Below are positions 1 through 6,234 of a stretch of DNA of 7,885 nt, piece by piece. The translations under genes and the position numbers were made by a program. Source of the DNA: Balneola sp. (GTDB taxonomy: Bacteria; Bacteroidota; Rhodothermia; Balneolales; Balneolaceae); assembly GCA_002730655.1 (NCBI GenBank), contig PCAT01000062.1, positions 1 through 7,885 of the forward strand. The letters run 5' to 3'. The notes under the pieces are model-generated. The model did no database searches. It was given only the letters and a program-made list of their open reading frames with translations, and had not been told where the DNA came from. Numbering within the stretch: the first letter of the stretch is position 1; each line of letters starts with the position of its first letter.

Positions 1-22
1 GCATCATTCTTTGCTTGGACAT
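1..22 (-). CDS. Start of a downstream gene, probably TPP dehydrogenase E1 beta (partial)
   Basis: An ATG on the minus strand at 22-20 begins an open frame reading MSKQRMM before the window ends. It lies 3 nt after the stop codon of the E1 alpha gene. Acetoin and pyruvate-type dehydrogenases of this two-subunit class normally have the E1 beta gene directly after E1 alpha, and many E1 beta proteins have a short basic N-terminus before the first conserved helix. The product is therefore inferred from position only. Seven codons give no family evidence, and one of the two later ATG codons (7-5 or 4-2) could be the true start. Confidence 0.4.
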
Positions 23-25
23 TGC

Positions 26-1027
26 TTATCTCTCAATCATATGATCCATAGCACTGGAAATTTCTGGCTCTGGGCTTTCAATTGCAAATTTTACTGCATC
101 ATCAACTTCGTCCTGAACCTCCTTCTGAATTTTTTCAATATCATCTCCAGAATATTTACTATGTTCTATAAAGTATGACTCAAGCCTCAATATCGGGTCT
201 TTGTCATTTGTTTTCCATAACTCAACCTCGCTCTGATCTCGGTAAGTTCGTGACAAAAATGTGTATTCAAATTCAACATGCCCACGTTGCCTGTATGTAT
301 GCGCTTCAATAAATGATGGGCCCTCATCATTTCTCCCCCTCTGAACTGCCTGATAGGCAGCTTGCCACACATCAACAGCGTTATTTCCATCAACTTCATA
401 TTTTGGAATACCAAAAGGTTCAGCCCTATCAACAATCTTTCCAGAAGTTACCTCCGATGTGTGAGTAAACTCAGAATATTGGTTATTTTCACACATAAAT
501 ATCATTGGTAAGTTCCACAATGAACATATATTCATGGCCTCCATCAAAACGCCCTGATTTGCTGCACCATCCCCAAAAAAAATTATTGAAACGGCTCCGT
601 TACCATCCATTTTGGATGCCAGGGCTGCACCTACAGCTAATCCCATACCGCCTGCAACAACACCATTTGCTCCAATTATTCCCTTTTTGAAATCAGCAAC
701 ATGCATAGAGCCACCTTTACCCCCACATATTCCCGTCGACTTTCCGTAAATTTCAGCCATCATTTTTTTTACGTCGCCACCTTTTGCGATGAAATGTCCA
801 TGGCCCCTATGTGTACTCGATATCCAATCAGAGTCATTCAACTGATCACACAAAGGTACCGCAATTGCCTCTTGACCAATATAAAGATGAACGGCACCTG
901 GAAAGGCTCCATTTTTTGTGGCTTCTCCCAAATGCTCTTCACACTTTCTGATCATGAGCATTTTTTTATATATTCTTTTTAGGTCTTCATCGGACAGATT
1001 ATTTACATAATTCTTGATGGACATCAT
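26..1027 (-). CDS. Thiamine-diphosphate-dependent dehydrogenase E1 component, alpha subunit (acetoin/pyruvate type)
   Basis: This 333-residue protein has the length of the alpha subunit of alpha2beta2 2-oxo-acid or acetoin dehydrogenases, which decarboxylate or cleave the substrate on thiamine diphosphate and pass the acyl group to a lipoyl E2. The TPP/Mg motif is visible as GDG (152-154) followed about 27 residues later by NN (181-182). Other family blocks are GAVHLYIGQEA (44-54), HRGHGH (73-78) and GGKGGSMH (102-109). The THRGHGH wording is closer to acetoin dehydrogenase alpha subunits (AcoA) than to E. coli-type AceE, but substrate cannot be fixed from this. The loop after RGH (248-250) reads VEFEYTFLS, lacking the Ser or Asp-Pro common there. 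The start has tandem ATGs and no clear Shine-Dalgarno; it lies 8 nt after the Gfo/Idh/MocA stop, so translational coupling is likely. E2 and E3 are not in the window. Confidence 0.9.
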   Translation of the reverse strand: MMSIKNYVNNLSDEDLKRIYKKMLMIRKCEEHLGEATKNGAFPGAVHLYIGQEAIAVPLCDQLNDSDWISSTHRGHGHFIAKGGDVKKMMAEIYGKSTGICGGKGGSMHVADFKKGIIGANGVVAGGMGLAVGAALASKMDGNGAVSIIFFGDGAANQGVLMEAMNICSLWNLPMIFMCENNQYSEFTHTSEVTSGKIVDRAEPFGIPKYEVDGNNAVDVWQAAYQAVQRGRNDEGPSFIEAHTYRQRGHVEFEYTFLSRTYRDQSEVELWKTNDKDPILRLESYFIEHSKYSGDDIEKIQKEVQDEVDDAVKFAIESPEPEISSAMDHMIER

Positions 1028-1035
1028 TTCAGCAA

Positions 1036-2031
1036 TTAATCGGTTATTTTAATAATTTCATTTTTTTCAGCTGAATTAATTATAGATTCTAATATTTGAA
1101 CATTTGATACTACTTCATCTATATTAATACGATATGTGGAACGACCTGCAACCGCGTCTGCCCATTCTTCGAAATTCAATTTTACGGTATTTACAACCGG
1201 GTGTTCTTCAACCACTCTTTTGCCATGTTTATCGCAATAGATAAATTCTGCTGGATCGTCAAAATCAACATTTGATACTTCCCTTATTTCTACCCAACCT
1301 TTCTCGCCAAACACAGTAAACCGACCATAAAATGGAGTCGATATCATGACAGCGAGTGACGCTGTGACATTATTTTTAAACCTTATATTCACTGATAATG
1401 TATCTTTTTTTGGATGCTCCAATACTATTGAGCCAGTTTTTGCATAAACAGTCTTTGCCGAGCCTAGGAAAGAAACAAAAAAATCAGATAAATGTATCCC
1501 GAGAGCAGTCATTCCACCGGCTGGAGCAGATTTTGGGTCCAACCTCCAATTATCTCTGTCTAGCTTCATAAAGATATCGTGACTAAAATTTGTCTCCATA
1601 TGCAAGATTTCTCCAAGCATACCTTCATCAAGCATGTCTCTGAGCTTGACCATTGCGGGCTCCCATCGTCGCTCATGGCCGACACCGAGAATAATACCAT
1701 TTTTCTTGCAAGCGAGAGCCATTCTTTTAATGCTTTCATATTCTAAGGCAACTGGCTTTTCGCAAAATACTTGCTTTCCTTTGTTTGCCGCAGAGATTAC
1801 TTGCTCTTCATGAAATTGATTTGGTGTTGCCAAGATGACAGCATCAACCAATGGACTGTCTATTATTGCGTCAAAATTTAAGCTCGGGTCAACCGAGAAT
1901 TCGGAAAAAACTGGGTCATCTCTACTTATTTGAGGGTCAAAAGCATGCGTTACATCAATTTTCTTACTCTCATTGAGGCATTTTATTATTTGTTTACCCC
2001 ACCAACCTAGACCAATTACCGCTGCTCTCAT
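1036..2031 (-). CDS. Gfo/Idh/MocA family NAD(P)-dependent oxidoreductase
   Basis: This 331-residue protein is a typical full-length Gfo/Idh/MocA oxidoreductase, a family that oxidises or reduces sugars, inositols and related polyols with NAD(P). The N-terminal Rossmann fold carries GLGWWG (7-12). ATPNQFH (68-74) and the hallmark EKPVA (91-95, with Lys92) follow. The C-terminal alpha/beta domain has the substrate-site pattern LGIHLSD (177-183), with His180 and Asp183 in the usual catalytic positions. There is no signal peptide, so it should act in the cytoplasm. It is first in the operon with the TPP dehydrogenase alpha gene 8 nt downstream. An AGGGG ribosome-binding site (2043-2047) lies 11 nt before the ATG. 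Substrate is unknown; family members differ widely and cannot be told apart by motif alone. Confidence 0.92.
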   Translation of the reverse strand: MRAAVIGLGWWGKQIIKCLNESKKIDVTHAFDPQISRDDPVFSEFSVDPSLNFDAIIDSPLVDAVILATPNQFHEEQVISAANKGKQVFCEKPVALEYESIKRMALACKKNGIILGVGHERRWEPAMVKLRDMLDEGMLGEILHMETNFSHDIFMKLDRDNWRLDPKSAPAGGMTALGIHLSDFFVSFLGSAKTVYAKTGSIVLEHPKKDTLSVNIRFKNNVTASLAVMISTPFYGRFTVFGEKGWVEIREVSNVDFDDPAEFIYCDKHGKRVVEEHPVVNTVKLNFEEWADAVAGRSTYRINIDEVVSNVQILESIINSAEKNEIIKITD

Positions 2032-2042
2032 GATGAATAAAT

Positions 2043-2047
2043 CCCCT
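2043..2047 (-). promoter_or_regulatory. Ribosome binding site of the Gfo/Idh/MocA gene
   Basis: AGGGG on the minus strand lies 11 nt before the ATG at 2031. The spacing is slightly long but this is the only purine-rich block upstream, and it supports that start. Confidence 0.45.
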
Positions 2048-2076
2048 GTATTTCTCTATTTTGTACATTTATTTTT

Positions 2077-2106
2077 TTGTTAAATAAATATATATTTAAT
2101 TATATA
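2077..2106 (+). promoter_or_regulatory. Possible promoter of the alpha/beta hydrolase gene
   Basis: TTGTTA (2077-2082) and TATATA (2101-2106) are spaced 18 nt apart and resemble sigma70 -35 and -10 boxes. Initiation would fall near 2113, leaving a short leader of about a dozen bases that still includes the weak TAGG (2114-2117) ribosome site. The region is very AT-rich, so a chance match is quite possible. Confidence 0.28.
2080..2099. repeat. Short AT-only inverted repeat in the divergent promoter region
   Basis: TTAAAT (2080-2085) and ATTTAA (2094-2099) are inverted 6-bp arms with 8 nt between them. The element sits between the two divergent promoter candidates and would cover the transcription start predicted for the minus-strand operon, which is where an operator would act. 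Its composition is entirely A and T, so it may be chance. Confidence 0.22.
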
Positions 2107-2126
2107 TACACAATAGGCTTTGTAAA
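2099..2126 (-). promoter_or_regulatory. Probable sigma70 promoter of the Gfo/Idh/MocA - TPP dehydrogenase operon
   Basis: On the minus strand TTTACA (2126-2121) is followed after 16 nt by a perfect TATAAT (2104-2099). Initiation would be near 2092, giving a leader of about 60 nt that contains the AGGGG ribosome site. The -35 box overlaps the first base of the divergent hydrolase start codon, so the two promoters share the same DNA. This is the best promoter match in the window. Confidence 0.45.
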
Positions 2127-3256
2127 TGAGAGATCAAATTAAATTTAGCGCAGGAGAGAATCCATATGCTGTTGAGTATGGGGGGTTCTATAGAAGGTGG
2201 ATGCCTATGCTACCTGATATGGACGAACTTGTATCCGCGGTAAGTAAGATCAAAAGTACGACTGAAGAGTCTTGGATACCAATATGGAGTGAAGTTGCTG
2301 ATGCGCATGAAAAGAAAGGTGACGAATTCATAAGGGAAAACAACCAAGAGAAAGCATATAATGAGTTTATGCTAGCAAAAACGTACCTATCAATTGCAAG
2401 ATATCCAGGTGAGATTACAGAGAATAAAAAAAAAATTAGTGCTGAATGCTCAAGGGTTTATAGAAAAGCATGCGAGCTACTTGAGCCCAAAGTTGAAATA
2501 ATTAAAGTCGTTTGTGGTGACAAGGAAATAACATGTCATTATAGGTGTCCAAAAGGGGCTGAAAAAACTGCCGCAGTTCTCATCATGTGTGGAGCTGATA
2601 TGTTTAAGGAGGATAGAGGTTGGGCTTCACAGCATGCCATTGATAATGGTCTAGCATCTCTTGTCATGGATGGGCCCGCCACCGGAGAAAATCCATTCCC
2701 ATGGGAGCCAGAGTCAGTATCAGCTTGGATGGCAGCTATCGACTACCTGGCAGGTAGACCTGAAGTTGATGAAAATAAGATAGGTGCCTTTGGTATAAGC
2801 AGAGGAGGCTATTCTGTCGTACAACTCGCAGGATCCTATCCCGAAATGGTCAAAGCTATAGTTGCAAATGCCGGACATCCCTTCGGTTACAAGATGACAG
2901 AAGAGGAAATGAGAAATTTTGTAAAAGCACGGAATGATCGAGCTCAGCATGTCTTTGGGCAGATAGGAGACCCCCCATCTTTTCCGCCCTGGACAGTAGA
3001 AAAAGAGCAGATGTTGTTTGAAAAATGGTCATTAAGTAGTCTTGGTATACTTGATAATATAAATCAACCAATGCTTCTGATTAATGGTAAAAAAGATCAT
3101 CTGGCGCCTATTGGAAATATCTACTTTATGTTGGAAAACGGTCCACCTCATGGAAGAGAGGCTCGCATTTACCCAGATGCTGGACATTGCGCATTCAAGT
3201 ATCAGGATCATTGGGCTGCCGCGTCGTTTGAGTGGCTCTCTAAAAAACTATCATAA
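2126..3256 (+). CDS. Alpha/beta hydrolase, FrsA / 2,6-dihydropseudooxynicotine hydrolase-like
   Basis: This 376-residue protein has an N-terminal helical part (about 1-120) before a C-terminal alpha/beta-hydrolase domain, the arrangement of the FrsA/DUF1100 group that includes the C-C bond hydrolase for 2,6-dihydropseudooxynicotine. The nucleophile elbow is GISRGG with Ser225; the acid is probably Asp324 in NGKKDHLAP and the base His354 in DAGHCAF. The stretch CGADMFKED (155-163) matches the position where the nicotine-pathway enzyme has an extra catalytic Glu, here Glu162 or a neighbour, and MDGPATGE (181-188) is the oxyanion-side family block. No signal peptide is seen. It is transcribed alone, divergent from the Gfo operon, and stops 1 nt from the convergent GMC gene. 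It could equally be an esterase or a beta-diketone hydrolase; the fold is certain, the substrate is not. An A10 run (2426-2435) encodes Lys101-103. Confidence 0.88.
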   Translation: MRDQIKFSAGENPYAVEYGGFYRRWMPMLPDMDELVSAVSKIKSTTEESWIPIWSEVADAHEKKGDEFIRENNQEKAYNEFMLAKTYLSIARYPGEITENKKKISAECSRVYRKACELLEPKVEIIKVVCGDKEITCHYRCPKGAEKTAAVLIMCGADMFKEDRGWASQHAIDNGLASLVMDGPATGENPFPWEPESVSAWMAAIDYLAGRPEVDENKIGAFGISRGGYSVVQLAGSYPEMVKAIVANAGHPFGYKMTEEEMRNFVKARNDRAQHVFGQIGDPPSFPPWTVEKEQMLFEKWSLSSLGILDNINQPMLLINGKKDHLAPIGNIYFMLENGPPHGREARIYPDAGHCAFKYQDHWAAASFEWLSKKLS

Positions 3257-3257
3257 A

Positions 3258-4961
3258 TTAATTCGAGGCAAGTATCTTTTCTGAAATCTTTTCCGCAGTC
3301 ATTAGGGTTGGGAAATTTAGGTTTGCGCATGGTACTATAGGAAAAATTGATGCATCAACAACCCTCAAACCGTCTACTCCATGCACTCGACCCTCATTAT
3401 CAGTAACAGCCATTTTGTCAGTTTTGGCACCCATTCTGCAGGTACAAGATGCATGCCACACACCAACAGTTGATTTTTTAATAAAATCCGAGAGAACTTT
3501 ATCATCTGACATCAGTATAGATAATTCAGGGGCTTCGATAACAAATTTATTTAGTAAATATCTCCTCAAAGCATCCGGTCCATCTAGCATTTTTGAGAAG
3601 ATCTTTGTAAGTAATTTATTTTGCAGATTAACCTTTCCAACCTGCCTCACCTTATCCCCATAAACAGCAGCAAAGACCTCTTTGGAAATCCTCTGAAATG
3701 GTTCAGTTTGTTGGATTAAAACCATTTTCCGAAAGCCTTCCATCAGACGCATAAGATCTCTCTCGTCGGAAAGTAAATTAAACTCAACAATTGGCTCATC
3801 ATAGGGATCTGTACTACTTAATCTTACTTGCCCTGTCTCAGAGTAGGTTCTATTTACAAATAAAATAAATGCAGCTAATTGATCACCGATTGAATGCCAA
3901 GCCGTCTTTGAACATACCGCAACATACATATCACCTTTCGGAATATTCTTGAGGCCAGATGAATAACGCATACCAACAAGAAGATGTCGTCTTGAATATT
4001 CATTAATTCGTGCCTCAGGTTTTATAAATGAGGCAATATTAATTGACGGGTGATCCATTAGCCTCTGTCCAACACCACCAAGATTCTTGAGTACATTTAT
4101 ACCCTTTTCCTTGAGGTCCATTGCAGGGCCAATTCCTGCCCTCATCAAATGGGCTGGGGAATGAATTGCGCCTGAACTTAATATTATTTCTTTTGCAAAA
4201 AATTTCTTATCTTTGCCTTCAATTCTGATCTTCACACCAATACATTTTTTTCCATCAAAAAGAATTTCTTTAACAAATGACTCTGTCATTATGGTGAGAT
4301 TCTTACGATTTCGGATGCCTTGTGTCAGGTAGCCCATTGCCGCTGAAACCCTTCTCTCGTATATAAATGAGCCAGTTACAGGAAAATAGCCATCCTCAAA
4401 CTTTCCATTTTGATCTTCAAGGTATTTGAATCCTGCTTCTTCAAATGCAGATGCAGATGCTTTAGCATGACCATTCCAAATATCAGGAAAAATTCGGCTG
4501 ACAGGTATATTTCCATCATTACCGTGAAATGGACCTTGAAAATCTGAGTCCTTTTCTACCTTCTTAAAATATGGAAGTACGTCATCCCACGACCAACCTT
4601 TTGCCCCTCTTTCCTCCCATATGCTGTAATCGTTTGGCGCACCCCTATTAGCGACTAACCCGTTTATTGAGGAACCGCCTCCAAGTACCCTTGCTTGTTC
4701 ATATTTCCTGAGTGGAATTTGACCATCATCCTTCATGTTATGAGACTTAACTTCGGTACTTACCTTCAGCTCCGTCCAATGAAATCTTTTGTCAAGATAG
4801 GCATAACCAGGATATGTATCTAAAATTTGCTCCGGGACCTTTCCTGGTGGAGTGTCAGGACCGGCTTCACACAATAAAACTTTATTTTTTGAATTAGAGG
4901 AAAGTCTATTTGCAAGGACTGAGCCCGCTGATCCTCCCCCAACAATTATATAATCAAACAT
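3258..4961 (-). CDS. GMC-family FAD-dependent oxidoreductase (choline/alcohol dehydrogenase-like)
   Basis: This 567-residue flavoprotein of the glucose-methanol-choline family oxidises an alcohol group to an aldehyde or ketone. It starts with the FAD-binding fold, GGGSAGS (8-14), with the ribose-binding acid at Glu32. GMC signature 1 is ARVLGGGSSINGLVANRG (90-107) and signature 2 is GAIHSPAHLMRAGIG (264-278). The catalytic His is His503 in VWHASCTCRMG, and the partner is probably Asn549 in ANLNFPT. The usual HPVGTC is altered to HASCTC. Length is typical for the choline-dehydrogenase-like branch. There is no secretion signal, so it is probably cytoplasmic, perhaps feeding a quinone or oxygen. 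The ATG at 4961 was chosen because GGGAG lies 8 nt before it. It follows the EthD-like gene by 15 nt and should share its transcript. Substrate is unknown. Confidence 0.93.
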   Translation of the reverse strand: MFDYIIVGGGSAGSVLANRLSSNSKNKVLLCEAGPDTPPGKVPEQILDTYPGYAYLDKRFHWTELKVSTEVKSHNMKDDGQIPLRKYEQARVLGGGSSINGLVANRGAPNDYSIWEERGAKGWSWDDVLPYFKKVEKDSDFQGPFHGNDGNIPVSRIFPDIWNGHAKASASAFEEAGFKYLEDQNGKFEDGYFPVTGSFIYERRVSAAMGYLTQGIRNRKNLTIMTESFVKEILFDGKKCIGVKIRIEGKDKKFFAKEIILSSGAIHSPAHLMRAGIGPAMDLKEKGINVLKNLGGVGQRLMDHPSINIASFIKPEARINEYSRRHLLVGMRYSSGLKNIPKGDMYVAVCSKTAWHSIGDQLAAFILFVNRTYSETGQVRLSSTDPYDEPIVEFNLLSDERDLMRLMEGFRKMVLIQQTEPFQRISKEVFAAVYGDKVRQVGKVNLQNKLLTKIFSKMLDGPDALRRYLLNKFVIEAPELSILMSDDKVLSDFIKKSTVGVWHASCTCRMGAKTDKMAVTDNEGRVHGVDGLRVVDASIFPIVPCANLNFPTLMTAEKISEKILASN

Positions 4962-4969
4962 TTTCGGAA

Positions 4970-4974
4970 CTCCC
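4970..4974 (-). promoter_or_regulatory. Ribosome binding site that fixes the GMC oxidoreductase start
   Basis: GGGAG on the minus strand lies 8 nt before the ATG at 4961. A TTG at 4976-4974 directly follows the upstream stop codon and would extend the protein by five residues, but the TTG overlaps this site and has no ribosome site of its own. The ATG start also gives the usual MFDYIIVGGG family N-terminus. Confidence 0.75.
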
Positions 4975-4976
4975 AA

Positions 4977-5711
4977 TTATGAGACCGGAGGCCACAATCT
5001 CTCTGCCACAGATGGTGATCCTGGCGCATGAACGGTATAGTTATGAATTTTGTGTGTCCATTTATCATCAGTTAAACCCATAGCTTCATGTTTTTCTTCA
5101 AAATTCTTTCTTCGATCTTCCAAAGAAGTAAACTCATATAAAACTGAGAATTTGGCCCATCCTGCGGCACAAAGCATTGTCCTAGCAGCAATACATCCAG
5201 AGAGCCTTGCAATCGCAGGAAGTCTGTGTTGTGTATACCATGAACAAACATCAAACTCATCATCAATGGTTTTTGTTCGAAAACTTCCCATTTGTATCAC
5301 AGGACCTGGTGTTGTTGCTGGTGTTTTTAGATTAGTTTCCGGGCCGTCCACTCTTGATACAACTTGAAATAGACATTCGCGTATATCTTTACGTTTTTTT
5401 AGTTGGGCCTGTTGACAAATACCTCTATCATTTACAAACTTTTCATTTCCTGTAAGTGTAGCAATTGATGCAGCACCAATCAGCTGTATATATTGAGATC
5501 CCTGGCCGATATCATCACTCGCTCTCGGTAAATTATCTCTTATAGCTTTCATACCAGTTCCTTCATTTGCTCCAGCTTTATAATGTGCAGCCCATAAGCA
5601 ACCTGTTTTTGATTGAATGAAAGGAAGGTAATCATTGTGCATCCAATCGAAGTATTCTTGGTCATTATTATCTTCTAAGTCATACCAAATTGCCCATATT
5701 GCATCATCCAT
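4977..5711 (-). CDS. Uncharacterised protein with two EthD-like (dimeric alpha/beta barrel) repeats
   Basis: No firm family name can be given for this 244-residue protein. It holds an internal duplication: WMHNDYLPFIQSKTGC (23-38) and WYTQHRLPAIARLSGC (158-173) align without gaps, sharing W, L-P, I and G-C at an offset of 135 residues. This W-x5-LP-x-I pattern followed by Gly resembles the WY-x-x-H-LP segment of EthD/NIPSNAP-type ferredoxin-like domains, which form dimeric alpha/beta barrels. Two copies in one chain could make the barrel within a monomer. The second half ends in an aromatic tail, RLWPPVS (238-244). It is probably cytoplasmic, with no signal peptide or membrane segment. Its gene is first in a two-gene unit with the GMC oxidoreductase, suggesting a shared substrate. 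The ATG at 5711 is preferred over GTG at 5714 because AAAGGGA lies 7-8 nt upstream. Confidence 0.8.
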   Translation of the reverse strand: MDDAIWAIWYDLEDNNDQEYFDWMHNDYLPFIQSKTGCLWAAHYKAGANEGTGMKAIRDNLPRASDDIGQGSQYIQLIGAASIATLTGNEKFVNDRGICQQAQLKKRKDIRECLFQVVSRVDGPETNLKTPATTPGPVIQMGSFRTKTIDDEFDVCSWYTQHRLPAIARLSGCIAARTMLCAAGWAKFSVLYEFTSLEDRRKNFEEKHEAMGLTDDKWTHKIHNYTVHAPGSPSVAERLWPPVS

Positions 5712-5718
5712 CACTATT

Positions 5719-5725
5719 TCCCTTT
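5719..5725 (-). promoter_or_regulatory. Ribosome binding site of the EthD-like gene
   Basis: AAAGGGA on the minus strand precedes GTG (5714) and ATG (5711). Its GGG core (5722-5720) is 8 nt from the ATG and 5 nt from the GTG, so the ATG is the better start, though both are possible. Confidence 0.55.
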
Positions 5726-5755
5726 TATTATATCCAAAAAATGATTAGTGTTTTA

Positions 5756-5784
5756 ATGCTAATGTATTAATAGTAAGATATCAA
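5756..5784 (-). promoter_or_regulatory. Possible promoter of the EthD-like - GMC operon
   Basis: TTGATA (5784-5779) and TAGCAT (5761-5756) are separated by exactly 17 nt on the minus strand. This would start transcription near 5749 and leave a leader of just under 40 nt. The -10 box matches the consensus at four of six positions only. No comparably spaced pair was found for gloA on the plus strand. Confidence 0.28.
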
Positions 5785-5802
5785 AATATTTTTTAATTCT
5801 TT

Positions 5803-5807
5803 GGAGG
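5803..5807 (+). promoter_or_regulatory. Strong ribosome binding site of gloA
   Basis: GGAGG followed by a 7-nt spacer precedes the ATG at 5815. It is the strongest Shine-Dalgarno in the window and settles the start over the internal Met9. Confidence 0.85.
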
Positions 5808-5814
5808 TGTTTAA

Positions 5815-6231
5815 ATGGTTGATAATACGGAATTCCAGATGTTACATACGATGCTTAGAGTCAGGGATTTAGATAAATCAATAGATTTTTATACTAAATT
5901 TTTGGGGATGACACTGCTCAGAAAAAGAGAGGTTCCTGAAGCAAAATATACTAATGTGTTTGTTGGCTACGGACCTGAAGATACGCACGCTGTTTTGGAG
6001 TTAACATATAATTGGGAACAGGATGAAGACTATGAAATTGGAACAGCATATGGGCATATTGCCTTGGGGGTAAGAGGCATATACGATATTTGCGATAAGC
6101 TTGAGGCAGCTGGGGTCAATATACCAAGAAAACCAGGACCCGTAAAACATGGCACAACCCATATAGCTTTTATCGAGGATCCTGACGGCTATAAGATTGA
6201 AATTGTTGATTTAGATACGCGTACTATATAA
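5815..6231 (+). CDS. gloA: Lactoylglutathione lyase (glyoxalase I)
   Basis: This 138-residue enzyme converts the hemithioacetal of methylglyoxal and glutathione to S-lactoylglutathione, the first step of methylglyoxal detoxification in the cytoplasm. It matches bacterial GloA almost block for block: LHTMLRVRDLDKSIDFYTK (10-28), FLGMTLLR (29-36), VGYGPE (50-55), ELTYNWEQD (62-70), IGTAYGHIAL (75-84) and EDPDGYKIE (121-129). The four metal ligands of the family are all present as His11, Glu62, His81 and Glu129. The short length without the eukaryotic-type insertions points to the Ni/Co-activated class, as in E. coli. The gene stands alone on the plus strand and stops 3 nt from the convergent MFS gene. 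Its presence implies a glutathione-using organism. Nothing in it looks broken. Confidence 0.95.
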   Translation: MVDNTEFQMLHTMLRVRDLDKSIDFYTKFLGMTLLRKREVPEAKYTNVFVGYGPEDTHAVLELTYNWEQDEDYEIGTAYGHIALGVRGIYDICDKLEAAGVNIPRKPGPVKHGTTHIAFIEDPDGYKIEIVDLDTRTI

Positions 6232-6234
6232 GTA

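Noticed and set aside
4962..4976. TTG start for the GMC gene directly after the upstream stop codon
   Set aside because: The ATG at 4961 has a GGGAG site at 8 nt and gives the standard family N-terminus; the TTG overlaps that site.
5050..5367. Plus-strand open frame of 105 codons opposite the EthD-like gene
   Set aside because: It is antisense to a well-supported gene, lacks a ribosome site and shows no recognisable motif.
5727..5732. Perfect TATAAT on the minus strand just before the EthD-like gene
   Set aside because: Transcription from it would begin near 5720, inside the ribosome site, and no -35 box is seen at the right distance.
5744..5763. ATTAG/CTAAT inverted repeat in the EthD-gloA gap
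   Set aside because: The arms are only 5 bp with a 10-nt spacer in AT-rich DNA, so chance is the simplest explanation.
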